A stretch of 64,000 nucleotides of DNA from an uncultured Lachnospiraceae bacterium (GTDB lineage: Bacteria; Bacillota; Clostridia; Lachnospirales; Lachnospiraceae), in assembly GCA_910588825.1 (NCBI GenBank), contig CAJURF010000002.1, positions 42,700 through 106,699 on the forward strand, written 5' to 3'. Below the pieces are notes generated by a model. That model had not been told where the DNA came from. It did not search any database and saw only the letters and a program-made list of their open reading frames with translations. This document shows positions 25,689 through 34,201 of the stretch, one piece after another. Position 1 is the first letter of the stretch; the number at the start of each line of letters is the position of its first letter. The position numbers and the translations under genes were made by a program.

Positions 25689-26723
25689 TTATTGTCCAAA
25701 ATACGTGTCAATTCCGTTGGCAATTCCCTCTGCCATTGTCTGCTGGAAGCTGCTGTCTGCCATTGCCAGGTCATCGTGTTCGTTAGACATAAATCCCATT
25801 TCCAGGATGGTCACAGGTACCTGGCTCCAGTTAATGCCAGTCATGGTATCCGTGTACTGGACACCCCGGTTGTCGAAACCGGTGGCGGCGCAATAGGAGT
25901 CCAGCAGGGTCTGGGACAGCCGCTGACTTTCTGTGTACAGGTGGGGTACATAGGGGTTGCTGGGTGATGGGGACATACTGAGAGCACCCTGCACACTGCG
26001 GTCATCGGCCCCGTTGGCGTGGATGCGCACATAGATTTCAGCGCCGCTTTGGGCGGCCAGCAGAGCACGTTCTGCGTTGCTGATGGCAGTGTCGTTGTCA
26101 GAGCGGCACATGACCACTTCATAGCCCCGATCTTCCAGTATCTGCTGAAGTTTCAGCGAGACATCCAGATTCAGCTGGTATTCCCCCAGACCGGAATAGA
26201 CACCGGAAGTACCGGAGGTGGCCTTGGCTTTCATCTCTGAGGAATTGGGACCATTGGGCTCTGTGGCACTCATATCCACATGGGGCCCTTGATGTCCCGG
26301 GTCGATGCCTATAATATGGCCTCCCGTGGCTGCGGCCTGTGGCTGCTGATTAGTACTTTCATTGGCAGACAGGTTTTCCGGAACCTGCTGGCTGGACACG
26401 GCCGGGGATGGGGTGCTGGTATTCTCCGAGACTGTGGGTGACGGCGAAGGTGTAGGAGACGGCGTTGGTGTGGGGGAAGGAGTCTTTTCTTTCTTTTGCT
26501 CTGCCTTCTCCTTTTCTTTCTCTTTGCCGTCAGCCTTTTTCAGCTCCTTTTTTATAGTATCCATTTCTTCCGTCTGGGCCGCCAGGGTCTTCTGGCTGTC
26601 TTTCAGCTGTCTGTCCGCCTTGAACATACGCACATAGGCAATGGTACAGCAGACAAGGGCAAATATACTGCACACAACACACAGCGCGATTAAGAATATT
26701 GGCGGCCTCTGCTTCTTATACAT
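25689..26723 (-). CDS. Membrane-anchored N-acetylmuramoyl-L-alanine amidase (Amidase_3)
   Basis: 344 aa. An N-terminal membrane segment (about 8-30), a Lys/Glu coiled coil (about 35-75), a Pro/Thr/Ser linker (TPTPSPTPSPSPTVS, about 84-98) and a catalytic domain from about 135. Zinc-ligand motifs are GIDPGHQGPH, EYQLNLDVSLKLQ (Glu) and YVRIHANGADD (His); the catalytic Glu lies in VTILEMGFMSN. It cleaves the glycan-peptide bond of peptidoglycan outside the membrane. GGAGG lies before the ATG. The same layout as the downstream serine hydrolase suggests a wall-remodelling pair. Confidence 0.92.
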   Translation of the reverse strand: MYKKQRPPIFLIALCVVCSIFALVCCTIAYVRMFKADRQLKDSQKTLAAQTEEMDTIKKELKKADGKEKEKEKAEQKKEKTPSPTPTPSPTPSPSPTVSENTSTPSPAVSSQQVPENLSANESTNQQPQAAATGGHIIGIDPGHQGPHVDMSATEPNGPNSSEMKAKATSGTSGVYSGLGEYQLNLDVSLKLQQILEDRGYEVVMCRSDNDTAISNAERALLAAQSGAEIYVRIHANGADDRSVQGALSMSPSPSNPYVPHLYTESQRLSQTLLDSYCAATGFDNRGVQYTDTMTGINWSQVPVTILEMGFMSNEHDDLAMADSSFQQTMAEGIANGIDTYFGQ

Positions 26724-26769
26724 CTGCTCCTCCTTTAAAAATACAGTAACTGCGAAACGGTGTACCAGT

Positions 26770-26852
26770 GTCAGGGCAGAAGAAACAAATAAGGAGCGAA
26801 TTCAAAACGGTTTTGAGCTCCGTTTTGTTTCTTCTGCCCTGACTCGTGACTC
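26770..26852 (-). repeat. Palindromic intergenic element, copy 2 (same core, different arms)
   Basis: On the minus strand GAGTCACGAG (26852-26843) leads to a 20-bp arm (26843-26824) exactly complementary to 26789-26770 (GTCAGGGCAGAAGAAACAAA). Between them, 26823-26791 is identical over 33 nt to the core of the copy at 1641-1673. The arm sequences of the two copies are unrelated. It begins 16 nt after the stop of the minus-strand alcohol dehydrogenase gene, matching the placement of copy 1. Confidence 0.8.
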
Positions 26853-26867
26853 TGGAAAAGAATACAA

Positions 26868-28055
26868 TCACGCATTCGCCATATGATAAATTTTCTCCAT
26901 ATCTTTCCGATTCAGCTGCTTAAACATTCCAATGGTACGGGTATCCTCAAAACTGCATTTAAAAGCCAGTTCCTGAATCTGCTTGTCAGTGAGCACCAGC
27001 CCAAGTTCTTTTAAATTGGTGGGCATCTGGATGGAGCGGAAGAAATCTTCCATAGCTTCGATACCGGCCAGGGCCGTTTTGTCAAAGTCCATGCCGTCAC
27101 AGGGAATGCCGAACACATTGGTGGCAAATTGCGCGAAGCGTTCCGGATTGGCCTGGTAGACATATCTGGCCCAGCTGCCCCACACAGCTGCCAGTCCGGC
27201 CCCATGTGCCACATCGAACATACCGCCCAGTTCATGTTCCAGCTGGTGGCAGGCCCAGTCGCCGCCCCCTGTTCCGCAGCCCATGAGGCCGTTGTGTGAC
27301 AGGCTTCCCGCCCACATGATCTCTGCCCGGGCATTGTAATTGCCAGGTTCTTTCAGTAAAATCCGGGCATTGTAAATCACTGTCTGAAGGAGAGCCTCGC
27401 TCATGCCGTCCACAATCTCCATGGTTTCCAGATTTACGAAATACCGCTCCATGGTGTGCATCAGAATATCCACGCAGCCGCTTTCGGTCTGATACTGGGG
27501 CAGTGAATAGGTGAGGCGGGGGTTTAAGATGGCGAATTTGCAGCGGCTGATGTCATTTTTATATCCCCGCTTCAGCCAGCCATTTTCGTTGGTGATCACC
27601 GAGGAATTGCTGGTCTCACTGCCTGCGGCGGCGATGGTGACGATGGATCCTAAAGGCAGACAGGCGCGGGCTGTCTTGGTCTTTGCGTACAGTTCCCACA
27701 CGTCAAACTCCGGGTTGGCGGTTCCGTAAGCGATGGCCTTTGCAGAGTCGATCACACTTCCCCCGCCCACGGCCAGGATGAAGTCCACACCCTCTTTTCT
27801 GCACAGTTCAATGCCCTCATAGACTTTGGAAAGACGGGGATTGGGCACAACGCCTCCTAAAGATACATAATCAATGCCTTCCTGTTTCAGGGACTCACAT
27901 ACCTGGTCCAGAAGGCCGGATTTTATGGCGCTCTGGCTTCCGTAATGTACCAGGACTTTCTTACAATTCTGCTCCTTTACCAGCCTGCCGGCCTGCAGAT
28001 GGGTGTCTTTTCCGAACACCACTTTTGTAGGTGTGTATAATTCAAAACCTCTCAT
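26868..28055 (-). CDS. Iron-containing alcohol dehydrogenase (butanol dehydrogenase type)
   Basis: 395 aa, the normal length of group III dehydrogenases. NAD(P)-binding GGGSVIDSAKAIAYG (about 97-111), ETSNSSVITNE, and metal-binding histidines in HNGLMGCGTGGGDWACHQLE and GMFDVAHGAGLAAVWG are all present. It would reduce aldehydes to alcohols or the reverse in fermentation (YqhD/BdhA-like). AAGGAG lies before the ATG. It appears to be a single-gene unit; the palindromic element follows its stop. Confidence 0.93.
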   Translation of the reverse strand: MRGFELYTPTKVVFGKDTHLQAGRLVKEQNCKKVLVHYGSQSAIKSGLLDQVCESLKQEGIDYVSLGGVVPNPRLSKVYEGIELCRKEGVDFILAVGGGSVIDSAKAIAYGTANPEFDVWELYAKTKTARACLPLGSIVTIAAAGSETSNSSVITNENGWLKRGYKNDISRCKFAILNPRLTYSLPQYQTESGCVDILMHTMERYFVNLETMEIVDGMSEALLQTVIYNARILLKEPGNYNARAEIMWAGSLSHNGLMGCGTGGGDWACHQLEHELGGMFDVAHGAGLAAVWGSWARYVYQANPERFAQFATNVFGIPCDGMDFDKTALAGIEAMEDFFRSIQMPTNLKELGLVLTDKQIQELAFKCSFEDTRTIGMFKQLNRKDMEKIYHMANA

Positions 28056-28179
28056 TTTAATATCCGTACTCCTTTATGATGTGCTTTTTCTCTTCAATAC
28101 ATCCTAATTAAAACAGATTTATTCACATTCGTCCAGATAAATTTCCATTAATTTTTATTTTTTAAGTAAAAAGCACCTG

Positions 28180-28209
28180 TTGACGGGAAAAGAAGTTACG
28201 TAGTATAAT
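28180..28209 (+). promoter_or_regulatory. SigA-type promoter of glyA
   Basis: TTGACG (28180-28185), 18-nt spacer, TATAAT (28204-28209), 65 nt before the glyA start. Confidence 0.7.
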
Positions 28210-28273
28210 GAAAAAAGTTGTCGATAATCTATAGTTACTGAGTATGTTTGGAATTGATAATGGAGGAGAGGAT

Positions 28274-29512
28274 ATGTATTCCATTCACGACATCCGGGGC
28301 ATAGATCCCGAGATCGCAAATTTGATACAGGCAGAATTAGACAGGCAGAACTCCCATATTGAGTTAATCGCCTCAGAAAACTGGGTAAGCAAAGCAGTGA
28401 TGTCTGCGATGGGAAGCGCTTTGACCAATAAATATGCAGAAGGATATCCAGGGAGACGTTTTTACGGAGGCTGTGGATGTGTGGATGAAGTAGAAACTCT
28501 TGCAATTGAGCGGGCCAAGGAATTGTTCGGGTGTACCTATGCCAATGTACAGCCCCATTCAGGGTCACAGGCCAATATGGCTGTTTATTTTTCTCTGCTG
28601 CGTCCCGGTGACACTATTTTGGGAATGGACCTGGCACATGGAGGACATCTGACCCACGGGAGTCCGGCCAATATGTCAGGAACTTATTATAAAGTATATT
28701 CTTATGGAACGGATGATAACGGTGTTCTGGACTACGAACAGATGGAACAGCTTGCGCTGAAGCACCGCCCCAGGCTGATTGTGGCGGGAGCCAGTGCCTA
28801 CGGGCGCATCATAGATTTTGCAAAGTTCCGCCAGGTGGCAGATTCCGTGGGGGCGTATCTCATGGTGGATATGGCTCATATCGGCGGGCTGGTTGCCGGC
28901 GGCGCACATCCCAGTCCCATTCCTTACGCCCATGTGGTTACCAGCACCACCCACAAGACTCTCAGGGGCCCCAGAGGCGGACTGATTCTCAGCAGTAAGG
29001 AATTTGCAGAAGAACACAACATCAATAAGGCGATTTTCCCAGGTATCCAGGGAGGACCGCTGATGCATGTGATTGCGGCAAAGGCGGTCTGCTTCCAGGA
29101 GGCTCTGCAGCCGGAATTCAAGCAGTACAGCAAAAATATTGTTGACAATGCCGCTGCATTGTGCCATGGTCTTCAGCAGCGTGGAATCAAGATAGTCTCC
29201 GGAAAGACGGAGAATCACCTGATGCTGGTGGACCTGGTGGAAAAAGGAATCACCGGAAAAGAGATGGAAAAATTGCTGGATGAGGCAAATATTACCTGTA
29301 ATAAGAACGAAATTCCCAATGACCCCCAGTCCCCATTCGTGACCAGCGGTGTCCGTCTGGGCACGCCGGCAGTGACCACCCGGGGAATGAATACCAAGGA
29401 CATGGATGAAATCGCAAAGGCCATTGCCCTGATGATTGACAGCCCCAAGAATAAAGAGCAGGCCAAGGGTATTGTGGAAGAATTGACAAGGAAATACCCA
29501 TTAGAGGGATAA
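28274..29512 (+). CDS. glyA: Serine hydroxymethyltransferase
   Basis: Interconverts serine and glycine with tetrahydrofolate as one-carbon acceptor. 412 aa from the ATG at 28274, which follows GGAGGAGAGG; the in-frame start at 28244 precedes that site. Motifs: IELIASENWVSKAVM, NKYAEGYPGRRFYGGC, VQPHSGSQANMAVY, DMAHIGGLVAGG and the PLP-lysine segment VTSTTHKTLRGPRGGLI. Length and motifs are complete. It has its own promoter and a terminator. Confidence 0.97.
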   Translation: MYSIHDIRGIDPEIANLIQAELDRQNSHIELIASENWVSKAVMSAMGSALTNKYAEGYPGRRFYGGCGCVDEVETLAIERAKELFGCTYANVQPHSGSQANMAVYFSLLRPGDTILGMDLAHGGHLTHGSPANMSGTYYKVYSYGTDDNGVLDYEQMEQLALKHRPRLIVAGASAYGRIIDFAKFRQVADSVGAYLMVDMAHIGGLVAGGAHPSPIPYAHVVTSTTHKTLRGPRGGLILSSKEFAEEHNINKAIFPGIQGGPLMHVIAAKAVCFQEALQPEFKQYSKNIVDNAAALCHGLQQRGIKIVSGKTENHLMLVDLVEKGITGKEMEKLLDEANITCNKNEIPNDPQSPFVTSGVRLGTPAVTTRGMNTKDMDEIAKAIALMIDSPKNKEQAKGIVEELTRKYPLEG

Positions 29513-29544
29513 GACGCGGGTTTTCAATATACAGGTCAATATAC

Positions 29545-29579
29545 GGCGGTGTCTGGGACAGGCACCGCCTAAAGTTTTT
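29545..29579 (+). terminator. Rho-independent terminator after glyA
   Basis: GGCGGTG and CACCGCC form a stem with an 11-nt loop, followed by TAAAGTTTTT. It lies 32 nt after the glyA stop. Confidence 0.7.
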
Positions 29580-29681
29580 GTGCCGGAAGACCGATATATT
29601 ATTGTGAACAAGGCCGCAGACCGAAAACGCGTCCAGGAGCGTGTCTGAAAAATGTTCTAAAGAGAGACAGGACAGAGGAAT

Positions 29682-31025
29682 ATGAGAAAAGCGCAGAAAG
29701 AGCAGGTAAAAGGATTTGCAGAGCTTCTCAGCCAGGCCCACATCCAGATTCAGGAGGCTCTGGCAAAGGGGAATACTGCTGAGGCCATGGAGTTACTGGG
29801 CCAGTGCCAGGATGGAACCATGAAATTGGGGAATATTATTGAAGAAACAGAGGGTGAGAATTTTGTGACTATTCCCATACTGGAGGAATATTGTGAATTG
29901 GTTTATCAATATTACAATAATCTTCAGCAGAAAGTGGAGGAAAAAGGAGACTGGATTCGTCTGGAGGAAACCTTAAAACGCATAAGAAGCAGTATAGAAA
30001 ATGATATCAGAGCGCGGATAGAAGCCGTCTTTCTTCCCTATAAAGCCGCCATGTGGGATTCTCTGGAAAGTGTCTGGAGAGCGGCGGACGCAGACCCGGA
30101 CTGTGATGCCTATGTGATACCCATCCCATATTTTGATAAAAATCCGGATGGAACGGTGAAGGAGATGCATTATGAGGGAGATTTGTATCCGGATGATGTG
30201 CCGATCACAAAATATGATACGTTTGATTTCGGGCAGCACAGGCCGGATATGATATTTATCCACAACCCGTATGACGACTGTAATTTTGTCACCAGTGTCC
30301 ATCCTTTCTTTTATACCAAAAATTTAAAAAAGTATACCGAAAAGCTGATATATATTCCGTATTTTGTTCTGGCTGAGGCGGACCCGGAGGATGAACGGGC
30401 CCTGGAGAACCTGGAACATTTTTGTAAAATTCCGGGTGTGCTCAATTCTGATAAGGTGATTGTCCAGTCAGAGAATATGCGGCAGGTATATATTAAGATA
30501 TTGACAAGGATCACCGGGGAACACACGAAGGTATACTGGGAAGACAGAGTTCTGGGACTGGGCTCCCCCAAAATTGACAAAGCCCTGAGTGCTTCCGGGG
30601 ATTCTGTATCCATACCAGAACACTGGAAAAAGGTGATTGAGAAGAAAGACGGCAGCAGGAAAAAAATTATTCTCTATAATACCACGGTCAATGTACTGGT
30701 AAATGAAAAGGAAAAAATGCTGGAGAAAATGCGGTTTGTCTTCCGTGTATTTAAAGAGCGGCAGGAGGACACGGCACTTTTGTGGCGCCCCCATCCATTG
30801 ATACAGGCCACTATAGAGGCTATGGAGCCCCAGTTGTGGAAAGAGTACCAAAAGCTTGCGGAACAATACAAGGCAGAGGGATGGGGAATCTATGACGATT
30901 CCGCGGATTTAAACAGGGCAATCGCATTGTGTGATGCCTACTATGGAGACGGCAGCAGCCTGGTGCAGCTGTGTCAAAAGGCGGGTAAGCCGGTTATGAT
31001 ACAAAATATAGAGATTCTGGAATAG
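29682..31025 (+). CDS. Putative CDP-glycerol-transferase-like (GT-B fold) protein of unknown substrate
   Basis: 447 aa. Residues about 1-120 are helical and Glu/Gln-rich; residues about 125-447 look like a GT-B transferase of the CDP-glycerol glycerophosphotransferase superfamily, with YVIPIPYFDKNPDG, MIFIHNPYDDCNFVTSVHP, IILYNTTVNVLVNEKEKML, LLWRPHPLIQATIE (about 368-381) and CDAYYGDGSSLVQLC (about 420-434). The usual TDYSS motif is replaced by YYGDGSS, so activity may differ. No ribosome binding site stands out beyond GAGAGACAGGACAGAGGA. It ends 39 nt before the epimerase gene. Role not identified. Confidence 0.6.
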   Translation: MRKAQKEQVKGFAELLSQAHIQIQEALAKGNTAEAMELLGQCQDGTMKLGNIIEETEGENFVTIPILEEYCELVYQYYNNLQQKVEEKGDWIRLEETLKRIRSSIENDIRARIEAVFLPYKAAMWDSLESVWRAADADPDCDAYVIPIPYFDKNPDGTVKEMHYEGDLYPDDVPITKYDTFDFGQHRPDMIFIHNPYDDCNFVTSVHPFFYTKNLKKYTEKLIYIPYFVLAEADPEDERALENLEHFCKIPGVLNSDKVIVQSENMRQVYIKILTRITGEHTKVYWEDRVLGLGSPKIDKALSASGDSVSIPEHWKKVIEKKDGSRKKIILYNTTVNVLVNEKEKMLEKMRFVFRVFKERQEDTALLWRPHPLIQATIEAMEPQLWKEYQKLAEQYKAEGWGIYDDSADLNRAIALCDAYYGDGSSLVQLCQKAGKPVMIQNIEILE

Positions 31026-31064
31026 GGTATGGTATATCAGCAGGGATGGAGGAATAATGCAGGC

Positions 31065-31727
31065 ATGAAGTTTGAACTGATGGCATCTATGATGTGTGCG
31101 GATTACGGAAATATGGAAAAGGAAGTGGAGAATCTGGAAAAGGGCGGCATTGATTCTTTTCATATTGATATTATGGATGGGCGCTATGTGCCTAATTTTG
31201 CCATGTCACTGAATGATATGCGCTATATTGCAGGCGCTTCTTCCAAACCTCTGGATGTGCATCTGATGATTGAGCATCCCAACAACCATATAGGCCTGTT
31301 TCTGCGGAGTCTGCGGCCGGGAGATACGGTCTATATCCATCCGGAGGCGGAGTATCATCCCTCTACTACGCTGCAGAGCATCATTGATGCGGGAATGACG
31401 CCGGGAATTGCGGTGAATCCCGGGACGTCTGTGGAAACCGTGATGGAGATGCTGCGGATTGCCAGGAAAGTGCTGGTCATGTCTGTGAATCCAGGCAACG
31501 CAGGACAGATGTATCTGCCCTATGTGGGGAAAAAGATTACCAAACTTCTGGCTATCAAAGAGGATATGGGATTTGAGATCTACTGGGACGGGGCATGCAG
31601 CGCGGATAAAATTCTTGAGTTCGCTCCCAAGGGCGTCAGGGGATTTGTGCTTGGAACAACGCTTCTGTTTGGAAAGAGCAGAGAATACGGGGATATTCTG
31701 CAGGATATCCGGGAACTGAGGTTTTGA
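31065..31727 (+). CDS. Ribulose-phosphate / allulose-6-phosphate 3-epimerase family protein
   Basis: 220 aa TIM barrel from the ATG at 31065; GGAGG lies 12 nt upstream and an alternative ATG is at 31029. Motifs are FHIDIMDGRYVPNFAMS (about 35-51), LDVHLMIEHP (about 63-72), GIAVNPGTSVETV and MSVNPGNAGQMYLP, with the metal-binding His and Asp of the family. The details (MSVNPGNAGQ in place of the MSVEPGFGGQ usual in Rpe) resemble AlsE-type hexulose-phosphate epimerases. It follows the GT-B-like gene closely, so the two may share a sugar-phosphate theme. Confidence 0.8.
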   Translation: MKFELMASMMCADYGNMEKEVENLEKGGIDSFHIDIMDGRYVPNFAMSLNDMRYIAGASSKPLDVHLMIEHPNNHIGLFLRSLRPGDTVYIHPEAEYHPSTTLQSIIDAGMTPGIAVNPGTSVETVMEMLRIARKVLVMSVNPGNAGQMYLPYVGKKITKLLAIKEDMGFEIYWDGACSADKILEFAPKGVRGFVLGTTLLFGKSREYGDILQDIRELRF

Positions 31728-31775
31728 AATATTATGATGGGATGAAAAACTTTCAAATTTAACAGGAAAAGGTAC

Positions 31776-31804
31776 TTGACAAAGAGGCTTTATTTTGTTA
31801 ATAT
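31776..31804 (+). promoter_or_regulatory. SigA-type promoter of tRNA-Thr
   Basis: A consensus TTGACA (31776-31781), 17-nt spacer and TAATAT (31799-31804), 67 nt before the tRNA. Confidence 0.8.
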
Positions 31805-31870
31805 ACATACCGAGCGTTAGTCATGTCATTGTTGAGCAATTTGAACATTAGGTCCTGTTCATATTGAACT

Positions 31871-31943
31871 GCTGTCTTGGCGCAGTCGGTAGCGCGTCGC
31901 CTTGGTAAGGCGGAGGTCGGGGGTTCAAGTCCCCTAGACAGCT
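31871..31943 (+). tRNA. tRNA-Thr (anticodon GGT)
   Basis: A full cloverleaf folds: acceptor GCTGTCT with AGACAGC, D-arm GCGCAGTCGGTAGCGC, anticodon stem TCGCC/GGCGG with loop TTGGTAA (anticodon GGT), T-arm GGGGGTTCAAGTCCCCT. The discriminator base is T and CCA is not encoded. It has its own promoter and terminator. Confidence 0.97.
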
Positions 31944-31953
31944 TTTATAAAAA

Positions 31954-31977
31954 ACTCTCCTAAGAGGAGAGTTTTTT
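31954..31977 (+). terminator. Rho-independent terminator of tRNA-Thr
   Basis: ACTCTCCT and AGGAGAGT form an 8-bp stem with an AAG loop, followed by TTTTTT; it starts 10 nt after the tRNA. Confidence 0.88.
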
Positions 31978-32008
31978 ATCGTATAGGAAACTTCGCGGAG
32001 GGGATGCT

Positions 32009-32509
32009 ATGGAAATCAAAACTATTTTAGGAGATATTACAAAGATAGAATGTGATGCAATCGTAAACGCGGCCAACACCTCACTTCTGGGGGGAGGAGG
32101 TGTTGACGGGGCCATACACCGGGCCGCCGGGCCCCAGCTTCTGGAAGAATGCAGAAAACTTCACGGCTGTGGCACCGGACAGGCTAAGATTACGAAAGGG
32201 TACAGGCTTCCTGCCAAGTACGTCATCCACACACCGGGGCCCATCTGGCAGGGCGGAAACCACGGGGAGGCTCAGCTGCTGGCAGATTCCTACCGCAGCT
32301 GTATGGAACTGGCAGAGGCTCATGGATGTGCAGTGGTGGCGTTTCCGTCCATCAGCACAGGAGTCTATCACTTCCCCCTGGACCAGGCTTCCAGAATCGC
32401 CGTGCAGACTCTGAGAGAGTTTTCCGCAAATGCAAAGGCGGTCAGAGAGGTACTATTGGTGGCTTTTGACGTTGGAACAAAAGAGTATTATGACCGGGCT
32501 CTGGGTTAA
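32009..32509 (+). CDS. Macrodomain protein (O-acetyl-ADP-ribose deacetylase type)
   Basis: 166 aa, a single macrodomain. VNAANTSLLGGGGVDGAIHR (about 20-39), the adjacent AAGPQLLEECR, and STGVYHFPLDQA (about 117-128) are the ADP-ribose-binding loops of YmdB-type enzymes. It likely hydrolyses O-acetyl-ADP-ribose or ADP-ribose esters on macromolecules. GGAGGGG lies before the ATG. It stands alone between tRNA-Thr and the convergent sigma factor gene, with no obvious ADP-ribosyltransferase or sirtuin partner nearby. Confidence 0.92.
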   Translation: MEIKTILGDITKIECDAIVNAANTSLLGGGGVDGAIHRAAGPQLLEECRKLHGCGTGQAKITKGYRLPAKYVIHTPGPIWQGGNHGEAQLLADSYRSCMELAEAHGCAVVAFPSISTGVYHFPLDQASRIAVQTLREFSANAKAVREVLLVAFDVGTKEYYDRALG

Positions 32510-32574
32510 ATAATGACCCCGGTGTATTTTCAGAAACTGGAAATAAAGGCTGCAGGTTATCTGCCCGCAGTTTG

Positions 32575-33180
32575 TTATTGGGAAAATGCTGTAGAGATAA
32601 TACTGCGGACTTTTTTTCGTATTCTCTGGATGGCGTTGTCGATAGATTTGGGGCTTTTATGAAACATTTCTGCGATCTGCAGATAGTTACTGCCCTGCAG
32701 ATAACAGGTGAATACTTCCCGTTCAAATGGACTGAGGTTTTTGAGGATGCGCTGTTCCATATCCCGGGCAGTTTCCTGGTCAATGATGATAGATTCCGGA
32801 TTGCTGATAACCAGCTGGTCGAAGATATTGTCTTCTGTAAATTCTTCGCTGAGGGATATATAGGAATTCAATGGCTGATGTTTCTGCCTGTTGGAAACCT
32901 GGATGGCGTTGTACATCTGCCTCTCCATGCATAAAATGGCAAAGGTGCGGAAGGAGGCTTCCTTTTTGGGGCTGTAACTTTGAATAGCTTTGAACAGCCC
33001 GAGCATGCCTTCCTGGATCAGGTCGTCTGTTTCACCGCCGATTAAATACATGGCGCGCGCCTTTTTCCGGGCGATACCTTTGTATTTTTCCAACAGGTAT
33101 TCAGAGATTTCTGTCTCCCCATTTCGCAGACGCTGGATTAATTCTTCGTCTGTGTATTGTCCGTAATTGTCTTTTGTCAT
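32575..33180 (-). CDS. SigH-type alternative RNA polymerase sigma factor
   Basis: 201 aa. Region 2 contains YKGIARKKARAMYLIGGE and DDLIQEGMLGLFKAIQSYSP (about 52-71), and region 4 contains FEREVFTCYLQGSNYLQIAE then the helix-turn-helix KSPKSIDNAIQRIRKKVR (about 175-192). The spacing and FRTFAILCMERQ segment match Spo0H (SigH), which directs early sporulation and transition-state genes. GAGG precedes the ATG. No anti-sigma factor gene is adjacent, as is usual for SigH. It could also serve a competence or stress role in a non-sporulating species. Confidence 0.85.
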   Translation of the reverse strand: MTKDNYGQYTDEELIQRLRNGETEISEYLLEKYKGIARKKARAMYLIGGETDDLIQEGMLGLFKAIQSYSPKKEASFRTFAILCMERQMYNAIQVSNRQKHQPLNSYISLSEEFTEDNIFDQLVISNPESIIIDQETARDMEQRILKNLSPFEREVFTCYLQGSNYLQIAEMFHKSPKSIDNAIQRIRKKVRSIISTAFSQ

Positions 33181-33283
33181 AAATTTTGCCTCATTTCATT
33201 AGGTAATCATTATAGAGTATACCTTATAATGCAGGGAATGTTCAAGAGGCAGTTTTGCTGATTTATTTTAAGGAGGGCATATT

Positions 33284-34186
33284 ATGAAGTTTTCAAGGTG
33301 TCTGCAGGTGATTTTACTGTTTCTGCTGTTGTCTGCGGGGCTGACAGTCTCTGTGACTGCTGAGAGCCGTGGAAAGATTGCGCAGACTGCAGCTGGGCAG
33401 AAGAAAGTGACATTGTCCTGGGAACGGTCAGGTGAGGCAGTCTCTTACGAGATTTTTTACAGATATGCAGTTCATAAAAAATACCATCTGTTAAAAAGGG
33501 TGGAAACATCAGCGGCCCGCCCGTCTGTATCTGTGAACCTGCCGAAAGCCGGAAGAAAGTATGGTATAAAAATTGTGCCGTACAATGGGGAAGGCGAAAA
33601 GGGGGATGCGTATCTGCTGGCTGATTGTGTGACGCTTCCAGGGAAGATCAGCCTTCGCAGCCAGAAAAGCTATGCCACATCCCGGACTATGAAAATATAT
33701 TGGAAGGATGTGGAGAGCGCCCAGGGGTATGAATTTCTGGCGGAAAGCTTATCGAAAGATACGGTGAAGCGGTATCGGTCAGGTAAAAAGACCAGCACCG
33801 TGCTTACAGATATTCTTCCAGGCAGATTTTATAAACTGCGCATCCGCGGGTATACCCGGGTGAACGGGAAGAATGTCTATGGGACAGCTTCTTATACGTA
33901 TATAGCCCAGCAGCCACGGGTAAAATTCAAGTGGGGAAGCCACAGTGTGTCTCTGGCATCCTGGCCGGCAGTGGAGGGGGCGGCAGACTACACAGTATAT
34001 CTGACAGACCATCCCGCCAGCGGCTATCGAAAGGTGAAGACCACACAGGAAACCCAGGCAGCTATTACAGGACTGAGTAAGAACAGGAAGTACTATGTAT
34101 ATGTGACGGCGAACATGCGCAGAGGAAAAAAGGTGTATGCATCGCCCAGGACAAAGCGGTATACATTCAGGCTTCAAACTGAATAG
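33284..34186 (+). CDS. Secreted fibronectin type III-like domain protein
   Basis: 300 aa with a signal peptide (CLQVILLFLLLSAGLTVSVTA, in two parts CLQVILLFLLL and SAGLTVSVTA, about residues 5-25). Three tandem fn3-like modules follow: about 35-110 (KKVTLSWERSGEAVSYEIFY), 115-210 (TMKIYWKDVESAQGYEFLAE) and 212-300 (HSVSLASWPAVEGAADYTVY). Each has the W-x-Y strand pattern. There is no LPXTG or membrane anchor, so it is probably released or held non-covalently. AAGGAGGG precedes the ATG. It lies 15 nt before glnS, an accidental-looking pairing. Function unknown. Confidence 0.75.
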   Translation: MKFSRCLQVILLFLLLSAGLTVSVTAESRGKIAQTAAGQKKVTLSWERSGEAVSYEIFYRYAVHKKYHLLKRVETSAARPSVSVNLPKAGRKYGIKIVPYNGEGEKGDAYLLADCVTLPGKISLRSQKSYATSRTMKIYWKDVESAQGYEFLAESLSKDTVKRYRSGKKTSTVLTDILPGRFYKLRIRGYTRVNGKNVYGTASYTYIAQQPRVKFKWGSHSVSLASWPAVEGAADYTVYLTDHPASGYRKVKTTQETQAAITGLSKNRKYYVYVTANMRRGKKVYASPRTKRYTFRLQTE

Positions 34187-34201
34187 AGGAGAGAGTGAGT
34201 T

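Noticed and set aside
31871..31943. tRNA-Thr as an integration site
   Set aside because: No duplicated 3' tRNA end, integrase or element boundary is visible downstream.
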